Source: Flavobacteriaceae bacterium (GTDB taxonomy: Bacteria; Bacteroidota; Bacteroidia; Flavobacteriales; Flavobacteriaceae). Taken from it: a stretch of 9,301 nucleotides of DNA. Position 1 is the first letter of the stretch. Each line of letters begins with the position of its first letter. A program made the position numbers and the translations under genes. The notes below the pieces were generated by a model. That model ran no database searches. It was not told the origin of the DNA and saw only the letters and a program-made list of their open reading frames with translations. The DNA is taken from NCBI GenBank assembly GCA_030618945.1, contig JAUXCI010000087.1, positions 1-9,301 on the forward strand, written 5' to 3'. Below, piece after piece: positions 7,237 to 9,301 of this stretch.

Positions 7237-8742
7237 CTAGTAATGACACTTACCACATTCTGTACCACCTAATTGAGCTATGGTAACTTTATCCACACCA
7301 TAGGTTTTTGCCAATTGTTGATGAATTGTAGCGTAATAGTCATTCCCTTTCAAGTCAACATCAGTCGTTTTATGACAATCAAGACACCAACCCATAGTAA
7401 GTGAAGAGAATTGGTATACTTCATCCATTTCCTCAACTGGCCCATGGCATTTCTGACAATCCAAACCAGCTACAGTAACGTGTTGTGCGTGATTGTAATA
7501 AACAAAATCTGGAAGGTTATGTACCTTCACCCATTTGATCGGTTTTTGCTCATAGTTTGCTATATATTGCAAGTTTTCAGGATCCCACCCAATGGCATCA
7601 TATATTTTTTGAATTTCAGCATCGTAAAACGCCTTGTCTTTTTCTGAGGTATTAGGTCCGTTGTATCCAGCAATACTTTTGTGGCAATTCATACAAACAT
7701 TTACTGAAGGAATGCCAGAAGTTTTACTGTGTTTTGCTGAAGTATGACAATATTGGCAATCTATTTTATTGTCTCCTGCGTGTATTTTATGTGAGAAGGC
7801 TATCGGTTGAATAGGCTGATAATCCTGATCTATACCTATATCCATAAGGGTATCAAATAAAATATATCCCGTCAACAACAATACAAAGATTGTAGCTGCT
7901 ATCTTTAAAAATCCATTGTTGCTGGCTACAAAAATCCAAACAATCAATCCGAGAAGAACAAATATGACAATATAACTCATCCAGGCAGTCGAACTCCTTG
8001 GGGTCGCCATTACTTCACCTTCTACAGCTGCAACTTGTTTTATATCTCCTGCAGTGGTATAGGCAATAATAGCCTCTAAATCCTCATCTGACAATTGAGG
8101 AAATGTGGTCATTGGCATACCATTATATTCAGCAAAAATATCAATAGCATCTTTATCGCCACTTGCCCTTAAGGCATTGTTATCTTTAATCCATGCCTTC
8201 AACCACTCATCACTTCTTCTATCAGCCATCCCGCCAAGTGCAGGACCAATTAACTTTTTATCAAGTTTATGACACGAAGCACAATTGGTTTGAAACAATT
8301 TTTTACCCACTGCTACCATCGGATCAACTTCTTGCGTTGCTGCCACGTCAGCCTTAGCTTCTGCTGGCTCTCCATTTGTATAGGCCAATACATCATTGAT
8401 GTCTTGTTCAGAAAACTGAGGGTAAGCTATCATTGGCATACCATTATATTCCTCAAAAATATCAATAGCATCCTGATCACCACTGGCTCTTAAAGCGTTG
8501 TTGTCTTTTATCCATGCCTGTAACCATTCATTGGATCTCCTATCGGCAATTCCTCCAAGTGGCGGACCAATAAGTTTTTTGTCCATTTTATGGCAAGCAG
8601 CACAATTAGTATTAAACAATTTCTTTCCGTTGACCGGATCACCCTGTTGTGCAGTAAGACTAAAAGAGATTAAAAAAATGAAAGAAAGGCTGGTTAGGAA
8701 TTTCTTAAATGTACTGCTTGGCATTACAATTTTCATTTGCAT
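7237..8742 (-). CDS. actA: ACIII multiheme cytochrome c ActA with two extra N-terminal monoheme domains
   Basis: Heme-carrying subunit of alternative complex III, taking electrons from ActB to the periplasmic acceptor. Order in the 501 residues: signal peptide (about 7-31, likely cut after SLTA); monoheme domain 1 (about 36-122, CAACH at 47-51, axial Met102 or 104); monoheme domain 2 (about 143-229, CASCH at 154-158, Met209 or 211); two hydrophobic segments (about 255-273 and 279-297); then a pentaheme domain with CQYCH 329, CMNCH 350, CQKCH 429, CLDCH 453 and CGKCH 496, ending one residue after the last His. Extra His (318, 321, 338, 408, 418, 421, 474) can serve as sixth ligands. Seven CxxCH motifs exceed the pentaheme core of the family. 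From memory, one fused monoheme domain is common in flavobacteria; two is the odd feature. The start is uncertain: ATGs at 8742, 8736 and 8724 are all in frame, and the last gives the most compact signal peptide. Confidence 0.93.
   Translation of the reverse strand: MQMKIVMPSSTFKKFLTSLSFIFLISFSLTAQQGDPVNGKKLFNTNCAACHKMDKKLIGPPLGGIADRRSNEWLQAWIKDNNALRASGDQDAIDIFEEYNGMPMIAYPQFSEQDINDVLAYTNGEPAEAKADVAATQEVDPMVAVGKKLFQTNCASCHKLDKKLIGPALGGMADRRSDEWLKAWIKDNNALRASGDKDAIDIFAEYNGMPMTTFPQLSDEDLEAIIAYTTAGDIKQVAAVEGEVMATPRSSTAWMSYIVIFVLLGLIVWIFVASNNGFLKIAATIFVLLLTGYILFDTLMDIGIDQDYQPIQPIAFSHKIHAGDNKIDCQYCHTSAKHSKTSGIPSVNVCMNCHKSIAGYNGPNTSEKDKAFYDAEIQKIYDAIGWDPENLQYIANYEQKPIKWVKVHNLPDFVYYNHAQHVTVAGLDCQKCHGPVEEMDEVYQFSSLTMGWCLDCHKTTDVDLKGNDYYATIHQQLAKTYGVDKVTIAQLGGTECGKCHY
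8056..8628 (-). repeat. Tandem duplication of a cytochrome c domain inside actA
   Basis: Two in-frame copies, 8377-8628 (residues 39-122) and 8056-8307 (residues 146-229), are offset by 107 codons. They match at 64 of 84 residues by hand count with no gaps, including identical segments such as DKKLIG, ADRRS and KDNNALRASGD. The DNA copies are clearly similar but not identical, many differences being at third codon positions; a 20-base stretch (ATTGGCATACCATTATATTC on the plus strand) is shared. This fits a duplication followed by selection on the protein, or repeated gene conversion. The linker between them (123-145) is Ala/Glu-rich. Confidence 0.92.
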
Positions 8743-8837
8743 TGTTTACGTTATATTAAAAATCGCTATATATTGCGCAAAAGATTCCAATATTTCTTAC
8801 GAGTATGATAAAAATCATGTTAAGTAAAAATATTTAG

Positions 8838-8867
8838 CAAAAATACATTTTCTTGCGTATAGACAAA
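8838..8867 (-). promoter_or_regulatory. Bacteroidota-type promoter of the act operon
   Basis: On the minus strand a -33 element TTTG (8867-8864) is followed after 18 bp by TATTTTTG (8845-8838), an exact TAnnTTTG -7 box. The spacing fits the TTG-N17-23-TAnnTTTG pattern reported for flavobacteria. Transcription would begin near 8832, giving an unusually long leader of roughly 90 nt before the actA ATG at 8742. I saw no other convincing promoter in the gaps between act genes, so the six genes are probably one transcript. Confidence 0.7.
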
Positions 8868-8921
8868 GTGTAAATAAAAGGATGTTATTAATTTATAATG
8901 ATTCTAAATAATAATAAAAGC

Positions 8922-8949
8922 TTGTTCTAAAAATAATCTTTTAAATTTG
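8922..8949 (+). promoter_or_regulatory. Bacteroidota-type promoter of the SPOR-domain gene
   Basis: TTG at 8922-8924 is followed after 17 bp by TAAATTTG (8942-8949), an exact TAnnTTTG -7 box. The box ends only 14 nt before the ATG at 8964, so the transcript would have a leader of just a few bases. About 54 bp separate the -33 elements of this promoter and the divergent act promoter; I found no clear palindromic operator between them. Confidence 0.65.
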
Positions 8950-8963
8950 TAAAAAAATATTTT

Positions 8964-9301
8964 ATGCCGCAATTATCAAATTTAAAATTAACGATTAGCC
9001 TCCTCTTTTTAGGCTTTGGTCAGTTCATGGTCTACGGTCAAACTGATGAAGGCGAAATACGTATTGAAACCAGCGCTCATGTTGATGAAATGATCGCTCA
9101 AAAAAAAGAATACAATAAAGGCATAGACAAACATCAAGGCTTTAAGATTCAAATCTATTATGGGTCTGAAAAGAGATGTTATGAGGTCAAAGAGGAATTT
9201 TCCATGCTTTTTTCTGACATTAAAACTTCCATAATTTTTAGTACGCCTCAGTGGAAACTGCAGGTTGGAAATTACAGAACACGCCTTGAAGCTGATAATG
9301 C
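8964..9301 (+). CDS. SPOR-domain exported protein, 3' end outside window
   Basis: The first 112 codons of a rightward gene are visible. Residues 1-25 form a signal peptide (basic start, hydrophobic LTISLLFLGFG, likely cut near VYG|Q). After a polar linker, residues 59 onward read as a SPOR domain: first strand GFKIQIYYG (59-67), a helix (68-85), then IIFSTPQWKLQVGNYRTR (90-107), whose WKLQVGNY is the characteristic second-strand motif, with the second helix starting at the edge. SPOR domains bind peptidoglycan stripped of its stem peptides, so a cell-envelope role in the periplasm is likely; the exact function is unknown. It is transcribed divergently from actA. From memory, a SPOR-protein gene often sits beside ACIII operons in flavobacteria, but I see nothing that ties it to respiration. 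The start is supported by the promoter position and the signal peptide. Confidence 0.8.
   Translation, partial: MPQLSNLKLTISLLFLGFGQFMVYGQTDEGEIRIETSAHVDEMIAQKKEYNKGIDKHQGFKIQIYYGSEKRCYEVKEEFSMLFSDIKTSIIFSTPQWKLQVGNYRTRLEADN

Noticed and set aside
6939..7286. A 115-codon plus-strand ORF across the actA-actB gap.
   Set aside because: It is largely the complement of the actB Tat-signal region, with low-complexity Ser/Phe/Leu composition and no recognisable domain or start signals.
8498..8827. A plus-strand ORF opposite the actA start, with a hydrophobic C-terminal segment resembling a small membrane protein.
   Set aside because: Most of it is antisense to the actA signal peptide and first cytochrome domain. 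The hydrophobic part is the complement of hydrophobic signal-peptide codons, and there is no promoter or conserved domain.

Overview
The window comes from an AT-rich Bacteroidota genome, most likely a flavobacterium. The evidence is the Bacteroidota-type promoter elements (TTG...TAnnTTTG), the mostly weak Shine-Dalgarno sequences, and the subunit sequences and gene order of the respiratory operon. It is almost entirely one minus-strand operon encoding alternative complex III (ACIII), the quinol:electron-acceptor oxidoreductase that replaces the cytochrome bc1 complex in these bacteria. The transcribed order is actA (8742-7237), actB (7168-4127), actC (4070-2682), actD (2659-2135), actE (2124-1561) and actF (1531-185). 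Gaps are 68, 56, 22, 10 and 29 bp.

Right end: the intergenic region 8743-8963 carries two diverging Bacteroidota-type promoters. One (8838-8867, minus) would drive the act operon. The other (8922-8949, plus) would drive a SPOR-domain exported protein starting at 8964 and cut by the window edge. Left end: a strong hairpin at 132-171 ends the act operon just after actF. Beyond it are a lone -7-like box and nine possible codons of a leftward gene, too little to identify.

How the parts work together (family knowledge applied to these sequences): ActC, an NrfD-like membrane subunit, oxidises menaquinol. Electrons pass through the [3Fe-4S] and three [4Fe-4S] clusters of ActB to the c-type hemes of ActA and ActE, and on to a cytochrome c or directly to a terminal oxidase. 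ActF is the second large membrane subunit and ActD a small membrane subunit. ActB (Tat signal plus lipobox) and ActE (lipobox) look lipid-anchored.

I see no sign of a wholly new system, mobile element, CRISPR array or RNA gene. The most distinctive feature is ActA. It carries two tandem, nearly identical monoheme cytochrome c domains (76% identical by hand count) before its membrane region and pentaheme domain, giving seven CxxCH motifs. A second point is that the terminator directly after actF means no oxidase genes are co-transcribed at this end.
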